Origin: Kribbella steppae
Lineage (GTDB): Bacteria; Actinomycetota; Actinomycetes; Propionibacteriales; Kribbellaceae
Reading direction: 5' to 3'
Assembly: GCF_004342025.1 (NCBI RefSeq)
Contig: NZ_SLWN01000007.1
Span: 124,001-188,000, forward strand
Length of the DNA stretch: 64,000 nt
Shown: piece by piece, positions 31,965 to 40,990 of the stretch
How the letters are laid out: every line of letters begins with the position of its first letter
Position numbering within the stretch: the stretch's first letter is position 1
Made by a program: the position numbers and the translations under genes
The notes under the pieces: generated by a model
Database searches by the model: none
The model's input: the letters and a program-made list of their open reading frames with translations, nothing else
What the model was told of the DNA's origin: nothing

Positions 31965-32942
31965 ATGGAGAAACGTGTATTGGGACGAGTGGGAATCGAG
32001 GTCAGCCCGGTCGGGTTCGGGTGCTGGGCCATCGGCGGGCCGTTCTCGAGGCCGGACGGCGATCCGCTGGGGTGGGGTGAGGTCGACGACGACGAGTCGG
32101 TGCGGGCGATCCGCCGGGCCGTCGAACTCGGCGTGACGTTCTTCGACACGGCCGATGTGTACGGCGCGGGGCACAGCGAAAGGGTGCTGGGCAAGGCCCT
32201 CGAGGGAATGCGGGACCAGGTGGTCATCGCGACCAAGTGGGGTAACACCTTCGACGAGTCGACTGCGACCATGCACGACCAGGACGATTCCGCGGCGTAT
32301 GTGCACAAGGCGGTACGGGCGTCACTCGAGCGGCTCGGGACCGACTACATCGACCTGTATCAGTTGCACTTCGACACGTCCAACGAGGTGGCGCAGCCGT
32401 TGCGTGAGGCGTGCGAGGAGCTCGTGCGGGAAGGTCTGATCCGCAGCTACGCCTGGAGCACGGACACCGTGACCAGCGCGGAGTTCTTTGCCGAGGGCGA
32501 GCACTGCTCGGCAGTGCAGCACGAGGCCAGCGTCCTGCACGACGCGCCGGAGTTCTTCGCACTGTGCGAGCGCGCCGACCTCGCCAGCATCAACAGAACG
32601 CCTTTGGGTATGGGCCTTCTCGGTCGCCGCGATGCGAGCCGGCCGGCCACCGGTGCGGACATCCGCACCCTGCCGCCGTCCTGGCTCCGGTACTTCGGCA
32701 AGGGCGGCGTACCCACACCGGAGTGGTGGGACAAGGTCTCCGCGATCCGCGACGTACTCGAGAGTGACGGCCGGACGTTGGCGCAGGGTGCGCTCGCGTG
32801 GCTGTGGGCTCGCAGTCCGCGAACGGTCCCGATCCCGGGCTTCCGCACTGTCGCCCAGGCCGAGGAGAACGCGCGGGCGATGGAGTTCGGGCCGCTGCGC
32901 GACGACCAGATGGCGGAGATCGCCACGCTGCTCGGGCGGTGA
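31965..32942 (+). CDS. Aldo/keto reductase
   Basis: 325-residue NADPH-dependent reductase, TIM-barrel fold. FFDTADVYGAGHSERVLGKAL holds catalytic Asp and Tyr, ATKWGN the Lys, and LYQLHFDT the His, completing the tetrad. The C-terminal cofactor site shows VPIPGFRTVAQAEENARAM. The sequence is of the YghZ/PdxI-like group. Upstream, 31890-31929 carries small inverted repeats (TTGATG...CATCAA and ATGCATC...GATGCAT) that may bind a regulator. Substrate unknown. Confidence 0.92.
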   Translation: MEKRVLGRVGIEVSPVGFGCWAIGGPFSRPDGDPLGWGEVDDDESVRAIRRAVELGVTFFDTADVYGAGHSERVLGKALEGMRDQVVIATKWGNTFDESTATMHDQDDSAAYVHKAVRASLERLGTDYIDLYQLHFDTSNEVAQPLREACEELVREGLIRSYAWSTDTVTSAEFFAEGEHCSAVQHEASVLHDAPEFFALCERADLASINRTPLGMGLLGRRDASRPATGADIRTLPPSWLRYFGKGGVPTPEWWDKVSAIRDVLESDGRTLAQGALAWLWARSPRTVPIPGFRTVAQAEENARAMEFGPLRDDQMAEIATLLGR

Positions 32943-33004
32943 CGAATCCCCTGCGGCGGAATGGGTACCCGAACGATGACTGACCATCGAGAGGGTGAGA
33001 CACG

Positions 33005-33307
33005 ATGCGACTGATCGTCGACCGCAGGACCCGGCGCCGCGGTATCGCGGTGCAGGATCACGGGCATCCGTTCCTCAAGACCGCCGGGGTGACCGTTGCC
33101 GGCGTCTGCGCCGGAATGGTGACCGAGTACTTGATGGACCCGGAGCGAGGCCGCGAACGACGAGCCAAACTGCGGGACAGGTCGACCCATGCGGCACAGG
33201 GCATGAACGGCATGTCCCGTGACATGTCGAACCGCGGTCGCGGCATGGCAACGGCCGCCCGGGACCGGATCTCCGGCCGGTCGGGCGACCCCACCATGAC
33301 CAGCTGA
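33005..33307 (+). CDS. YtxH-like general-stress protein
   Basis: 100 residues. A central hydrophobic Gly/Ala-rich segment (TAGVTVAGVCAGMVTEYLMDP) is followed by the characteristic DPERGRERRAKLRDRS, then a Met/Arg-rich amphipathic tail (MNGMSRDMSNRGRGMATAARDR). This matches YtxH-type proteins, which are small, membrane-associated and often in stress regulons; function is not established. GAGAGGGTGAGA before ATG 33005 is a good ribosome site. A hairpin lies directly downstream. Confidence 0.75.
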   Translation: MRLIVDRRTRRRGIAVQDHGHPFLKTAGVTVAGVCAGMVTEYLMDPERGRERRAKLRDRSTHAAQGMNGMSRDMSNRGRGMATAARDRISGRSGDPTMTS

Positions 33308-33324
33308 CAGCACCCCCCAAGGAC

Positions 33325-33364
33325 CAGCCCGGCGCTCTCGCCCACTGGCGGCGGCGCCGGGCTG
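33325..33364. terminator. Hairpin between convergent YtxH-like and LacI genes
   Basis: Perfect 11-base arms CAGCCCGGCGC (33325-33335) and GCGCCGGGCTG (33354-33364), 18-base loop. It can serve both the YtxH-like gene (+) and the LacI gene (-). Confidence 0.7.
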
Positions 33365-33480
33365 CGCCACGTTCGGATCCACAATTCGCTGCCGTCGACC
33401 TCTTGCCGACTGATTAGGTTTATCGATATACCTCTGAGGAACACCCACCCCCGGGAGTCCTGATGAGGTCTGTTGTGCGG

Positions 33481-34539
33481 TCAGCCGGCCGGTCTGGTCG
33501 TGCCGCGCTGGACCAGTTGGGCGGGCACGATCAGTTCCTTCGGATCACCGGTCGGCCCGCCATTGATCTGCGCGATGAGCAGCGACGTGATCGTGTCGGC
33601 CATCTCCTCGTGGCCGGGGTTGACCGAGGACAGCGACGGGACCAGGTACGACGCCTCGTCGATATCGTCGAAGCCGACCACCTGGACGTCGTCCGGTATC
33701 CGCAGCCCGGCATCGGCCAGCGCGCGCAGGGCGCCGATGGCAACCACATCGGTCAGCGCGAACACGGCGTCGAAGCCGATCCCGCGATCGAGCAGCGACC
33801 GGATCGCGTCGGACCCGTCCTGCAGCCGGAAGCTGCACCGGACGACCAGCTCCGGATCCACCGGTACGCCGGCCTCACGGTGCGCGACCGCGTAGCCCTC
33901 GGCCCGCAGGGACGGCATGCTCGCGGTGATGTCGGGGTTGCCGCCGAGTATCGCGACCCGCCGGGCGCCGGTGGCGAGCAGGTGCGCGGTCGCCTGCCGG
34001 GCACCGTCGACGTTGTCCATCATCACGTGGTCGAACCGCGACGGCAGGGCCCGCTCACCGATCATCACCACCGGTGCGTCGGTGCGGATCTGGGTCAGCT
34101 CGGCCGGGTCGATGTCGACCACGCTGAGGATCAGTCCGTCGTACATCCGCAGCCGGGAGAAGGCGACCGCGTCCAGCTCGCCCTCGCGGCTGGCGCCGGT
34201 GCGCTCCATCACGATCCGCAGTCCGTGCGTCTCGAACCGGTCGGCGAGCCGGCCGGCCAACTGGGCGAAGTACGGGCGTTCGAGTTCCGGAACCGCGAGT
34301 CCGATCACTCCGGTCCGGCCCGCGCGCAGGTGCCGGGCGGCCAGGTTGACCTGGTACCCGAGGTCGCTGATCGCCGCCAGCACCCGTTCCCGGGTCGCCG
34401 CGCCAACCCGCGGCCGGCCGTTGATCACGTTCGACACGGTCATCGTGGACACCCCCGCGGACCGCGCCACATCGGCCATCGTCACCACGGTGGACGCTCG
34501 CTTGTCGCCTTCCCCGCCCCACCGCCCCGATCGCTTCAT
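33481..34539 (-). CDS. LacI-family repressor of the arabino-oligosaccharide operon
   Basis: 352 residues. HTH and hinge at the N-terminus (TMADVARSAGVSTMTVSNVINGRPRV, split here as MADVARSAGVSTMTV and NVINGRPRV; LGYQVNLAARHLRAGRTGVIGL continues the hinge). The periplasmic-binding-like core has DVQVVGFDDIDEASYL, a hallmark near the C-terminus. ATG 34539 leaves only 32 bases to the divergent binding-protein gene and has no ribosome site; a start near 34479-34488 (directly before MADVARS) would give a more normal promoter region. It most likely represses the divergent transport/hydrolase operon and releases it on binding arabinose or an oligosaccharide. Confidence 0.92.
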   Translation of the reverse strand: MKRSGRWGGEGDKRASTVVTMADVARSAGVSTMTVSNVINGRPRVGAATRERVLAAISDLGYQVNLAARHLRAGRTGVIGLAVPELERPYFAQLAGRLADRFETHGLRIVMERTGASREGELDAVAFSRLRMYDGLILSVVDIDPAELTQIRTDAPVVMIGERALPSRFDHVMMDNVDGARQATAHLLATGARRVAILGGNPDITASMPSLRAEGYAVAHREAGVPVDPELVVRCSFRLQDGSDAIRSLLDRGIGFDAVFALTDVVAIGALRALADAGLRIPDDVQVVGFDDIDEASYLVPSLSSVNPGHEEMADTITSLLIAQINGGPTGDPKELIVPAQLVQRGTTRPAG

Positions 34540-34571
34540 GGTCCATACCTTAAACACCTTCTGGAGTTGCG

Positions 34572-35813
34572 ATGAGAAAACGCCGCACACTGGCCGCCCT
34601 GGCGGCCGTCGCACTCGCTCTTCCGCTCGCCGCCTGTGGCGGGACGCCGGGGAGCGGCGGTGATGACAAGAAGCTGACCTTCTTCTCCTGGGACGGAGAG
34701 GAGACGATGAAGCCGCTGATCACCAAGTTCGAGCAGGACAACCCCGGCGTGAAGGTCGAGTTCTCCAACGCCCCGCCGGTCGCGGAGTACATCTCCACCC
34801 TGCAGTCGCGCATCCTCGCCGGTACGGCGTCCGACGTGTTCGCCATCGCGGCCGAGAACAAGACCAACCTGATCAACGGCAAGCATGTCGTCGACCTGAA
34901 GGACAAGCCGTTCCTGAAGAACGTGCCGAAGTTCAACCAGGCCACGTACTCCGGTCCGGACGGCGCGGTGTACGGGATGTCGGTCGCCTCCTGGGGTGCC
35001 GGGGTGCTCTACAACAAGGACCTGCTGGCGAAGGCCGGAGCGACCACGGTCCCGCAGACCTGGGACGAGTTCCTTGCCCTGTGCCACAAACTGAAGGACG
35101 CCGGCGTCACGCCGTACCTGGAGTCCGTGCAGGCCATGTCGACGCCGCTGTCGGCCTTCCTCGGCGCGCAGAACGCGACCACCGACAACACCATGGACGC
35201 GAAGATCTTCGACGGCTCCGCGAAGTTCAAGGACTACTGGGTCGAGCCGCTGACGCAGTGGTCCCGGCTGTGGACCGAAGGGCTCGTCACTCGTGGTGTG
35301 GTCGGCCTGACTGGTGATCAGGTCCGCACCGAGTTCGCCACCGGCAAGGCCGCGATGATGATCGCCGGTCCGTGGGACGTGCCCGGCGTGCGCAAGGCGG
35401 CGCCGAAGCTGAACATCGAGATGGCGCCGATCCCCGGCATCAGCGGCGGGAAGCCGTACCTGGCCGGCGCGGCCAGCCCGGGCTACGCGATCAACGCCAA
35501 GGCGAAGAACCCTGAGCTGGCGGAGAAGTTCCTCACCTTCCTGGACTCGCCCGAGGCGATGGCGCTGTACCAGAAGGCGACCGGGGCGATCACCGTCACC
35601 ACCGACTTCGAGCCGAAACTCGACCCCGCGCTGACCCCGATCGTGAAGGACGTCCGGGCCGGCAACGTGTACCTGCCGCAGATCGCCTGGAAGCGGGCCG
35701 AGGACATCCTCAACGTCGAGGCGACCGCGCAACTGCAGCTGCTGGTCCAGGGCAAGGCGTCGGCTGAGCAGGTCGCGAACGCCCTCGACACGAAGCTTGC
35801 GAGTACGTCGTGA
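34572..35813 (+). CDS. Sugar-binding lipoprotein of the arabino-oligosaccharide ABC importer
   Basis: 413 residues. Signal peptide with basic start (MRKRRT), hydrophobic core and lipobox LAAC at residues 19-22, then a Gly/Ser linker. Mature family features: LTFFSWDGEETMKPLI opening, GTASDVFAI, and WGAGVLYNKDLLAKAG, followed by FATGKAAMMIAGPWD near residue 258. GGAG precedes ATG 34572. The stop overlaps the permease start (GTGA). Specificity is inferred from the downstream GH43-like and GH51 enzymes. Confidence 0.94.
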   Translation: MRKRRTLAALAAVALALPLAACGGTPGSGGDDKKLTFFSWDGEETMKPLITKFEQDNPGVKVEFSNAPPVAEYISTLQSRILAGTASDVFAIAAENKTNLINGKHVVDLKDKPFLKNVPKFNQATYSGPDGAVYGMSVASWGAGVLYNKDLLAKAGATTVPQTWDEFLALCHKLKDAGVTPYLESVQAMSTPLSAFLGAQNATTDNTMDAKIFDGSAKFKDYWVEPLTQWSRLWTEGLVTRGVVGLTGDQVRTEFATGKAAMMIAGPWDVPGVRKAAPKLNIEMAPIPGISGGKPYLAGAASPGYAINAKAKNPELAEKFLTFLDSPEAMALYQKATGAITVTTDFEPKLDPALTPIVKDVRAGNVYLPQIAWKRAEDILNVEATAQLQLLVQGKASAEQVANALDTKLASTS

Positions 35814-36772
35814 CCGCTGGTCTGATCGCTCCGGCCGAGACCTCCACCGAGGTCCCGGCCGGGGCCGACCGGCCGCCACGGTTCAGTTGGTCGCGGGCGC
35901 GCGAGACCTCCGCGAACCAGCTGTTCCTGGTTCCGGTCGCGCTCGTCTTCGTGGTGCTCCTGGTGGTGCCACTGACGCAGACGTTCTACTGGAGTTTCAC
36001 CGACTTCACCGGCTACTCGGCCGACGTGAAGTTCGTCGGGTTCTCGAACTACGGCAAGGTGCTGACCGATCCGTCCATGCTGGCCGGTCTCGGCTTCACC
36101 CTGGCCTTCACCATCGGTACGGCGGTCCTGATCACGGTGGTCGCGATCCCGCTGGCCGTCGTACTGAACAAGAAGTTCTTCGCCCGCAACCTCGTCCGGT
36201 CGGTGTTCTTCTTCCCGGCGATCCCGAGTATCGCGATCCTCGGCCTGGTCTGGGGCTACATCCTGTCGCCGCTGGGTTCCGGCGTGCTGAACTCGGTGCT
36301 GGACAGCCTGTTCAGCGCCGGGCCGTACCCGTTCCTGTCGGACGCGACGCTGGCCCGGGTGTCGGTGATCGTGGTCGCGGTCTGGGGCGGCGCCGGCTGG
36401 CACGCGGTGCTCTATCTCGCCTATCTGCAGTCGATTCCGTCGGACTACTACGAGGTCGCCACCATCGACGGCGCGTCGGCCCGGCAGCAGTTCTTCCACA
36501 TCACGCTGCCGCTGCTCACCCCGGCCATTGTCATCAGCAACTTTCTGCTGATGACCGGCGGGCTCAAGGTCTACGACCTGCCGTACACCCTGACCAAGGG
36601 CGGTCCGGGCTATGCGACGTACACGATCACGCAGTCGATCATCACCAGCGGTGTCGCGCAGGGGCGGTACGGGCTGGCCTCGGCACTGGCGGTGCTGTTC
36701 ACAATCGCGGTCGGCCTGGTCGCCGTCGCGCAGTTGTGGGTCTCCCGCCGAATCGAACGGAGGGTCCTGTGA
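35810..36772 (+). CDS. Carbohydrate ABC permease (MalF type)
   Basis: 320 residues, six spans after a 35-residue polar N-terminus. Signatures: FLVPVALVFVVLLVVPLTQTFYWSFTDF at TM1, the EAA loop YEVATIDGASARQQFFHITLP, and LTKGGPGYATYT. Coupled at both ends by GTGA overlaps to the binding-protein and second-permease genes, so the three subunits are made in balance. ATPase not encoded here. Confidence 0.95.
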   Translation: MTAGLIAPAETSTEVPAGADRPPRFSWSRARETSANQLFLVPVALVFVVLLVVPLTQTFYWSFTDFTGYSADVKFVGFSNYGKVLTDPSMLAGLGFTLAFTIGTAVLITVVAIPLAVVLNKKFFARNLVRSVFFFPAIPSIAILGLVWGYILSPLGSGVLNSVLDSLFSAGPYPFLSDATLARVSVIVVAVWGGAGWHAVLYLAYLQSIPSDYYEVATIDGASARQQFFHITLPLLTPAIVISNFLLMTGGLKVYDLPYTLTKGGPGYATYTITQSIITSGVAQGRYGLASALAVLFTIAVGLVAVAQLWVSRRIERRVL

Positions 36773-37587
36773 AGCAACGACGGTCTCCGATCACCAGTGT
36801 GGTGATGATCGGGTTGGCATGCCTGGTCGGCGTACCGCTGTACTACATCGTCGTCAACACGCTGAAGACGCAGGAGGAGATGACGCAGTCGCCGTTGGCG
36901 CTGCCGAGCAAGCTGTTCCTGGGCAACTACCAGCAGATCTTCGAGACAGTGCCGCTCGGGCGGAGTTTCGTGAACACGCTGATCGTCACGGTGGTCGCGA
37001 TCCTGGTGATGCTGTTCGTCGGCTCGACCGCGGCGTACGCGATGGCGATGCGGGCGAGCAGGTTCAACCGGTTCTTCGGCGCGCTGCTGCTGCTCGGGTT
37101 CATCGTGCCGGGGCAGTCGACGCTGATCCCGCTCTACCGGATGCTGGTCGACGTCGAACTGGTCGACACACTGCGCGGGCTGGTGGTGATCTACACCGGC
37201 GGCGCGATCTTCTGCTACTTCCTGATCCAGGGGTACATCAGCCGGCTGCCGTTCGAGATCATCGAGGCGGCCCGGATCGACGGCGCCGGCCCGTTCCAGA
37301 TCTACTGGCGGATCGTGCTGCCGCTGATCCGGCCGATCCTGGCCACCGTCGGCGTGTTCCAGACGATGTGGATCTGGAACGACTTCATCACGCCGAGTGT
37401 GTTCCTCAGCTCACCGGAGAAGGCCACCCTGGTACTGCAGGTCTACCGATCGGTCGGCGAGTTCTCGACGGACTGGCCGGGGTTCATGACCATGAGCGTG
37501 CTGGTCCTGGTCCCGATGGTGGTGTTCTTCATCCTCACCCAGCGCCACATCGTCGACGGTCTGCTGGCGGGAAGCGTGAAGTCGTGA
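36769..37587 (+). CDS. Carbohydrate ABC permease (MalG type)
   Basis: 272 residues, six spans. TM1 SVVMIGLACLVGVPLYYIVVNTLK, the loop LPSKLFLGNYQQIFE, EAA motif IEAARIDGAGPFQIYWRIVLP at about 185-205, and the C-terminal FFILTQRHIVDGLLAGSVKS typical of the family. The intact EAA loop contrasts with the deleted one in the permease at 21625. GTG start overlaps the preceding stop; its own stop overlaps the next GTG. Confidence 0.95.
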   Translation: MKQRRSPITSVVMIGLACLVGVPLYYIVVNTLKTQEEMTQSPLALPSKLFLGNYQQIFETVPLGRSFVNTLIVTVVAILVMLFVGSTAAYAMAMRASRFNRFFGALLLLGFIVPGQSTLIPLYRMLVDVELVDTLRGLVVIYTGGAIFCYFLIQGYISRLPFEIIEAARIDGAGPFQIYWRIVLPLIRPILATVGVFQTMWIWNDFITPSVFLSSPEKATLVLQVYRSVGEFSTDWPGFMTMSVLVLVPMVVFFILTQRHIVDGLLAGSVKS

Positions 37588-38531
37588 CCCTTGCTTCCTC
37601 ACCGCTGTACTCCGACCCGGTCCACCTGGCGCCGACCGATCCGACCGTGATCGCGGGCCCGGACGGATCGTGGTGGATGTTCTACACCCAGCGCCGCGCC
37701 CGCGAACCCGACGGCGGCAACCGCTGGGTGCACGGCACCGACATCGGCGTGGCCCGCTCCGTCGACGGCGGTCTGACCTGGACGTACGACGGGGTCGCGG
37801 CCGGCCTCGATCCCCATCCGGGCCGTAACACGCTGTGGGCGCCGGAGGTGATCCGTGCCGGGGATCGCTATCACATGTTCACCAGCTACATCCCCGGCGT
37901 ACCGGACCGCTGGGAAGGGCATCCGCGATCGATCCTGCACCACACGTCGACCGACCTGATCGACTGGCGGTACGACGGTGTGCTGCCGCTGTCGTCGGAC
38001 CGGGTCATCGACGCGTGCGCCCATGAGCTGCCGGGTGGTGGTTGGCGACTCTGGTACAAGGACGAGGCGCACGGGTCGACCACCTGGTCGGTGGACTCGC
38101 CGGACCTCAGTGAGTGGTCGGCCCCGATCCAGGTGATCGGTGGCGCTCCGCACGAAGGGCCGAACGTGTTCCGGCTCGGCGACTTCTACTGGATGATCAC
38201 CGACGAGTGGCGCGGTCAGGCCGTGTACCGATCGCGCGACCTGACCACCTGGGAGCAGGCCGGCCAGATCCTGGACGAGCGGTCGCTCGACCGGGGTGTC
38301 GGTCACCACGCGGACGTCGTGGTGGGCCGGGACGAGAACGGCCTCGAGCTGGGCTGGATCTTCTACTTCACGCACCGAACGCTGGCCAATCTCAACAAGA
38401 ACCGTGTCGACAACGTGGTCGACCCGCACCGGCTGACCGACGTCCACGTCGCCGTACTGCGTGCCGACGGTGATCGGCTCAGCTGTGACCGCGACGCACC
38501 GGTCGCATTGGACCTGCGTCGTACAGTCTGA
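37584..38531 (+). CDS. GH43-like five-bladed beta-propeller glycosidase
   Basis: 315 residues, no signal peptide. The N-terminal blade carries HLAPTDPTVIAGPDGSWWMFYTQ, with the DPT Asp typical of the catalytic base in GH43/GH32-type propellers. Later blades show NTLWAPEVIRAGDRYHMFTS, WRLWYKDEAHGS and HEGPNVFRLGDFYWM, giving candidate acidic residues for pKa modulation and acid catalysis. The C-terminal HTLADVHVAVL-like blade closes the fold. Placed between transport genes and an arabinofuranosidase, it probably cleaves arabinan or arabinoxylan fragments in the cytoplasm. Exact subfamily is not certain by eye. Confidence 0.82.
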   Translation: MTLASSPLYSDPVHLAPTDPTVIAGPDGSWWMFYTQRRAREPDGGNRWVHGTDIGVARSVDGGLTWTYDGVAAGLDPHPGRNTLWAPEVIRAGDRYHMFTSYIPGVPDRWEGHPRSILHHTSTDLIDWRYDGVLPLSSDRVIDACAHELPGGGWRLWYKDEAHGSTTWSVDSPDLSEWSAPIQVIGGAPHEGPNVFRLGDFYWMITDEWRGQAVYRSRDLTTWEQAGQILDERSLDRGVGHHADVVVGRDENGLELGWIFYFTHRTLANLNKNRVDNVVDPHRLTDVHVAVLRADGDRLSCDRDAPVALDLRRTV

Positions 38532-38557
38532 AATACCAAGCACACAAGGAGAACCAG

Positions 38558-40075
38558 TTGTCCAAGGCATCACGGGTCGTGATCGATCTGGACGTACCCG
38601 GTCCGACCATCAGCCGGCACCTGTACGGCCATTTCGCCGAGCACCTCGGGCGGTGCATCTACGGCGGTTTCTACGTCGGCGAGGACTCCGACCTGCCGAA
38701 CGAGGGCGGTATCCGGCTCGACGTGGTCGAGGCGCTGAAGGCGCTGAACATCCCCAACCTGCGCTGGCCGGGTGGCTGCTTCGCGGACGAGTACCACTGG
38801 AAGGACGGGATCGGTCCGAAGGCCGAGCGCCCGTCGATGATCAACACCCACTGGGGCAACGTCGAGGAGAACAACCACTTCGGCACCCACGAGTTCATGG
38901 CGCTGTGCGAGCTGCTCGGCGCCGACCCGTACATCAACGGCAACGTCGGCAGTGGGACCGTCCAGGAGATGAGTGAGTGGGTCGAGTACCTGACCCGTGA
39001 CGGCGACAGCCCGATGGTCCGGCAGCGCAAAGCGAACGGCCGGGACGAGCCGTGGAAGGTGCCGTTCTGGGGTGTCGGCAACGAGACCTGGGGCTGCGGC
39101 GGCAACATGCGGGCCGAGGCGTACGCCGACCTGGCCCGGCGCTACGCCACCTTCTGCCGGGACCACGGGGACAACAAGCTCTACCGGATCGCAGCGGGTG
39201 CGTCGGACGACGACCTGAACTGGACCGAGGCACTGATGAAGGCGATCAGCTGCCTCGGCTGCGGCCGCGACCCGAAGAACATCTTCCAGGCGATCTCGTT
39301 CCACTACTACACGGTCGCCGGGACCTGGGCGAACAAGGGCCGGGCGACCGAGTTCGACCTGGACGACTACTACCGGACCATGATCAAGGCGCAGGACATC
39401 GAGCGGGTGATCCGCGGTCACTCAGCGGTGATGGACGCCTACGACCCGGAGCGCAAGGTCGGCCTGGTGCTGGACGAGTGGGGCACCTGGTGGGACGTCG
39501 AGCCGGGCACGAACCCCGGATTCCTGTTCCAGCAGAACGCGATGCGCGACGCGCTGGTCGCGAGCCTGCACTTCGACGTGTTCCACCGGCACGCGGACCG
39601 GCTGGTGATGGCGAACATCGCACAGACCGTCAACGTGCTGCAGGCGATGCTGCTCACCGATGACGACGGTGGTCTCGTACTCACCCCGACGTACCACGTG
39701 TTCGAGATGAACAAGGGGCACCACGAGGCGACGGCGGTTCCGGTGCACCTGGTCGAGCAGCCGGAGCCGTACGAACTGGACGGGAAGACGATGGACCTGC
39801 TGTCCGCGTCGGCCAGTGTGAAGGACGGCAAGGCGCTGATCTCGGTCAGCAACCTGGACCCGGGCTCGTCGGCCGACGTCGTCCTGGATCTGCGGGGTGC
39901 GGAGATCCGCAACCCGGCCGGACGGTTGCTGACGGCATCGAAGCCGCAGTCCTACAACACGACCACCGATACCGCGGTGGCACCGGTGACGCTGACCGGA
40001 CTGGAAGCTGACCCGCGGGGGCTGCGGGTGACGCTGCCGCCGCACTCGTTTGCCACCATCAGCCTCGACGTCTGA
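38558..40075 (+). CDS. Alpha-L-arabinofuranosidase (GH51)
   Basis: 505 residues. GH51 retaining enzyme releasing arabinofuranose from oligosaccharides. The barrel starts SRHLYGHFAEHLGRCIYGG, then LRWPGGCFADEYHWKDGIGP. The acid/base is Glu176 (GVGNETWGCGG) and the nucleophile Glu307 (LVLDEWGTWW). A C-terminal beta-sandwich begins after GGLVLTPTYHVFEMNKGH. Length and motif spacing match the family. TTG 38558 has AAGGAG eight bases upstream. No signal peptide: intracellular, acting after ABC import. Last gene of the operon, followed by a strong terminator. Confidence 0.96.
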   Translation: MSKASRVVIDLDVPGPTISRHLYGHFAEHLGRCIYGGFYVGEDSDLPNEGGIRLDVVEALKALNIPNLRWPGGCFADEYHWKDGIGPKAERPSMINTHWGNVEENNHFGTHEFMALCELLGADPYINGNVGSGTVQEMSEWVEYLTRDGDSPMVRQRKANGRDEPWKVPFWGVGNETWGCGGNMRAEAYADLARRYATFCRDHGDNKLYRIAAGASDDDLNWTEALMKAISCLGCGRDPKNIFQAISFHYYTVAGTWANKGRATEFDLDDYYRTMIKAQDIERVIRGHSAVMDAYDPERKVGLVLDEWGTWWDVEPGTNPGFLFQQNAMRDALVASLHFDVFHRHADRLVMANIAQTVNVLQAMLLTDDDGGLVLTPTYHVFEMNKGHHEATAVPVHLVEQPEPYELDGKTMDLLSASASVKDGKALISVSNLDPGSSADVVLDLRGAEIRNPAGRLLTASKPQSYNTTTDTAVAPVTLTGLEADPRGLRVTLPPHSFATISLDV

Positions 40076-40083
40076 CTCGCCGA

Positions 40084-40115
40084 AGGCCCCCGCTCCCGTT
40101 CTGGAGCGGGGGCCT
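40084..40115. terminator. Strong bidirectional terminator after the GH51 gene
   Basis: Perfect 13-base stem AGGCCCCCGCTCC (40084-40096) and GGAGCGGGGGCCT (40103-40115) with a 6-base loop. It separates the arabino-oligosaccharide operon from the convergent MerR gene, whose stop is at 40122. Confidence 0.85.
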
Positions 40116-40121
40116 GTCGGC

Positions 40122-40934
40122 TCAGCGGGTGACGGGGATCTGGAACTCGTGCACCCAGTTGGCGGGATTGTCCGGGTCGAACTGGAGCGTGACCTCGCGG
40201 GCATATCCCTGGCTGCGGTAGCCGTTGTCCTCGATCCAGCGGGCGAGCGTCTGCATACTGCGATCGGCCTCGTCCATGTCGCCCTGGTGCACGATCGTCG
40301 CGGCCTCCAGGATCTCCGGCAGGTCCTTGACCTCGAGGTCGGCGACCTTGTCGGCGTCGACGGGTACGGCGGCGTGGACGAGGATCTGCTCGTCGGCCGC
40401 ATCCTCGTAGTACGCGACCGGCGAGCCGGCCGGCATCACCCCGGCCGCGCCGAGGCGCTCGAACAACTGGCCGAACAGCGGCTGGATGACCGGGCCGATG
40501 TCCTCGCCGTCGTAACTCTTGGAGATCGCGCTCAGTTCGGCGACCTTGGTCGTGGCGATGCGCTTCACAACGACGTCTTCGGTGGGCATGTGACCTTCCT
40601 TCTCGATCAGCCGGAGCCTCGCCTCGACACTGACCAACCGGGACGCGCTCCGGGCCAGCTCGTCCTCGAGCTGGGCCCGCCGTAGCCGCAGCATGCCGCG
40701 CAGTTCCTCGGCGCTCAGCTTGGCGTCGACGATCTCGTGCACCTGCTGCAGGCTGAAGCCGAGATCCTTCAGCGCGATGATCCGGTTCAGCCGGCTGAAC
40801 TGGTCCGCCGAGTAGTAGCGGTACCCGGTCGCCTCGTCGACGACCGCCGGCCGGAGCAGGCCGATCGCGTCATAGTGCCGGAGCATCCGGGCAGACACCT
40901 GCCCGAACGCCGCGAAGTCTCCGATGGTGAACAT
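40122..40934 (-). CDS. MerR-family regulator with GyrI-like effector domain
   Basis: 270 residues. N-terminal MerR winged helix (FTIGDFAAFGQVSARMLRHYDAIGLLRPAVVD, parts TIGDFAAFGQVSARMLRHYD and YRYYSADQFSRLNRI), a dimerising coiled-coil helix (LRGMLRLRRAQLEDELARSASRLVSVEARL), then a GyrI-like small-molecule domain (about 115-270) as in BltR/BmrR activators. It probably senses lipophilic toxic compounds and distorts its own promoter at 40955-40978. No exporter is adjacent; the small membrane protein at 40991 is the nearest potential target. Confidence 0.92.
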   Translation of the reverse strand: MFTIGDFAAFGQVSARMLRHYDAIGLLRPAVVDEATGYRYYSADQFSRLNRIIALKDLGFSLQQVHEIVDAKLSAEELRGMLRLRRAQLEDELARSASRLVSVEARLRLIEKEGHMPTEDVVVKRIATTKVAELSAISKSYDGEDIGPVIQPLFGQLFERLGAAGVMPAGSPVAYYEDAADEQILVHAAVPVDADKVADLEVKDLPEILEAATIVHQGDMDEADRSMQTLARWIEDNGYRSQGYAREVTLQFDPDNPANWVHEFQIPVTR

Positions 40935-40954
40935 GCGACCACCTTCCGGCTTGA

Positions 40955-40978
40955 CACAGTGTGAAGGTCAACACTGTG
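40955..40978. promoter_or_regulatory. MerR-type dyad operator
   Basis: CACAGTGT (40955-40962) and ACACTGTG (40971-40978) form a perfect dyad around an 8-base spacer. TTGACA (40951-40956, plus strand) and TTGACC (40971-40966, minus strand) fall at its two edges, the classic placement of MerR boxes between -35 and -10. It begins 20 bases upstream of the MerR start. Confidence 0.7.
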
Positions 40979-40990
40979 CCGCGGAGCGGG

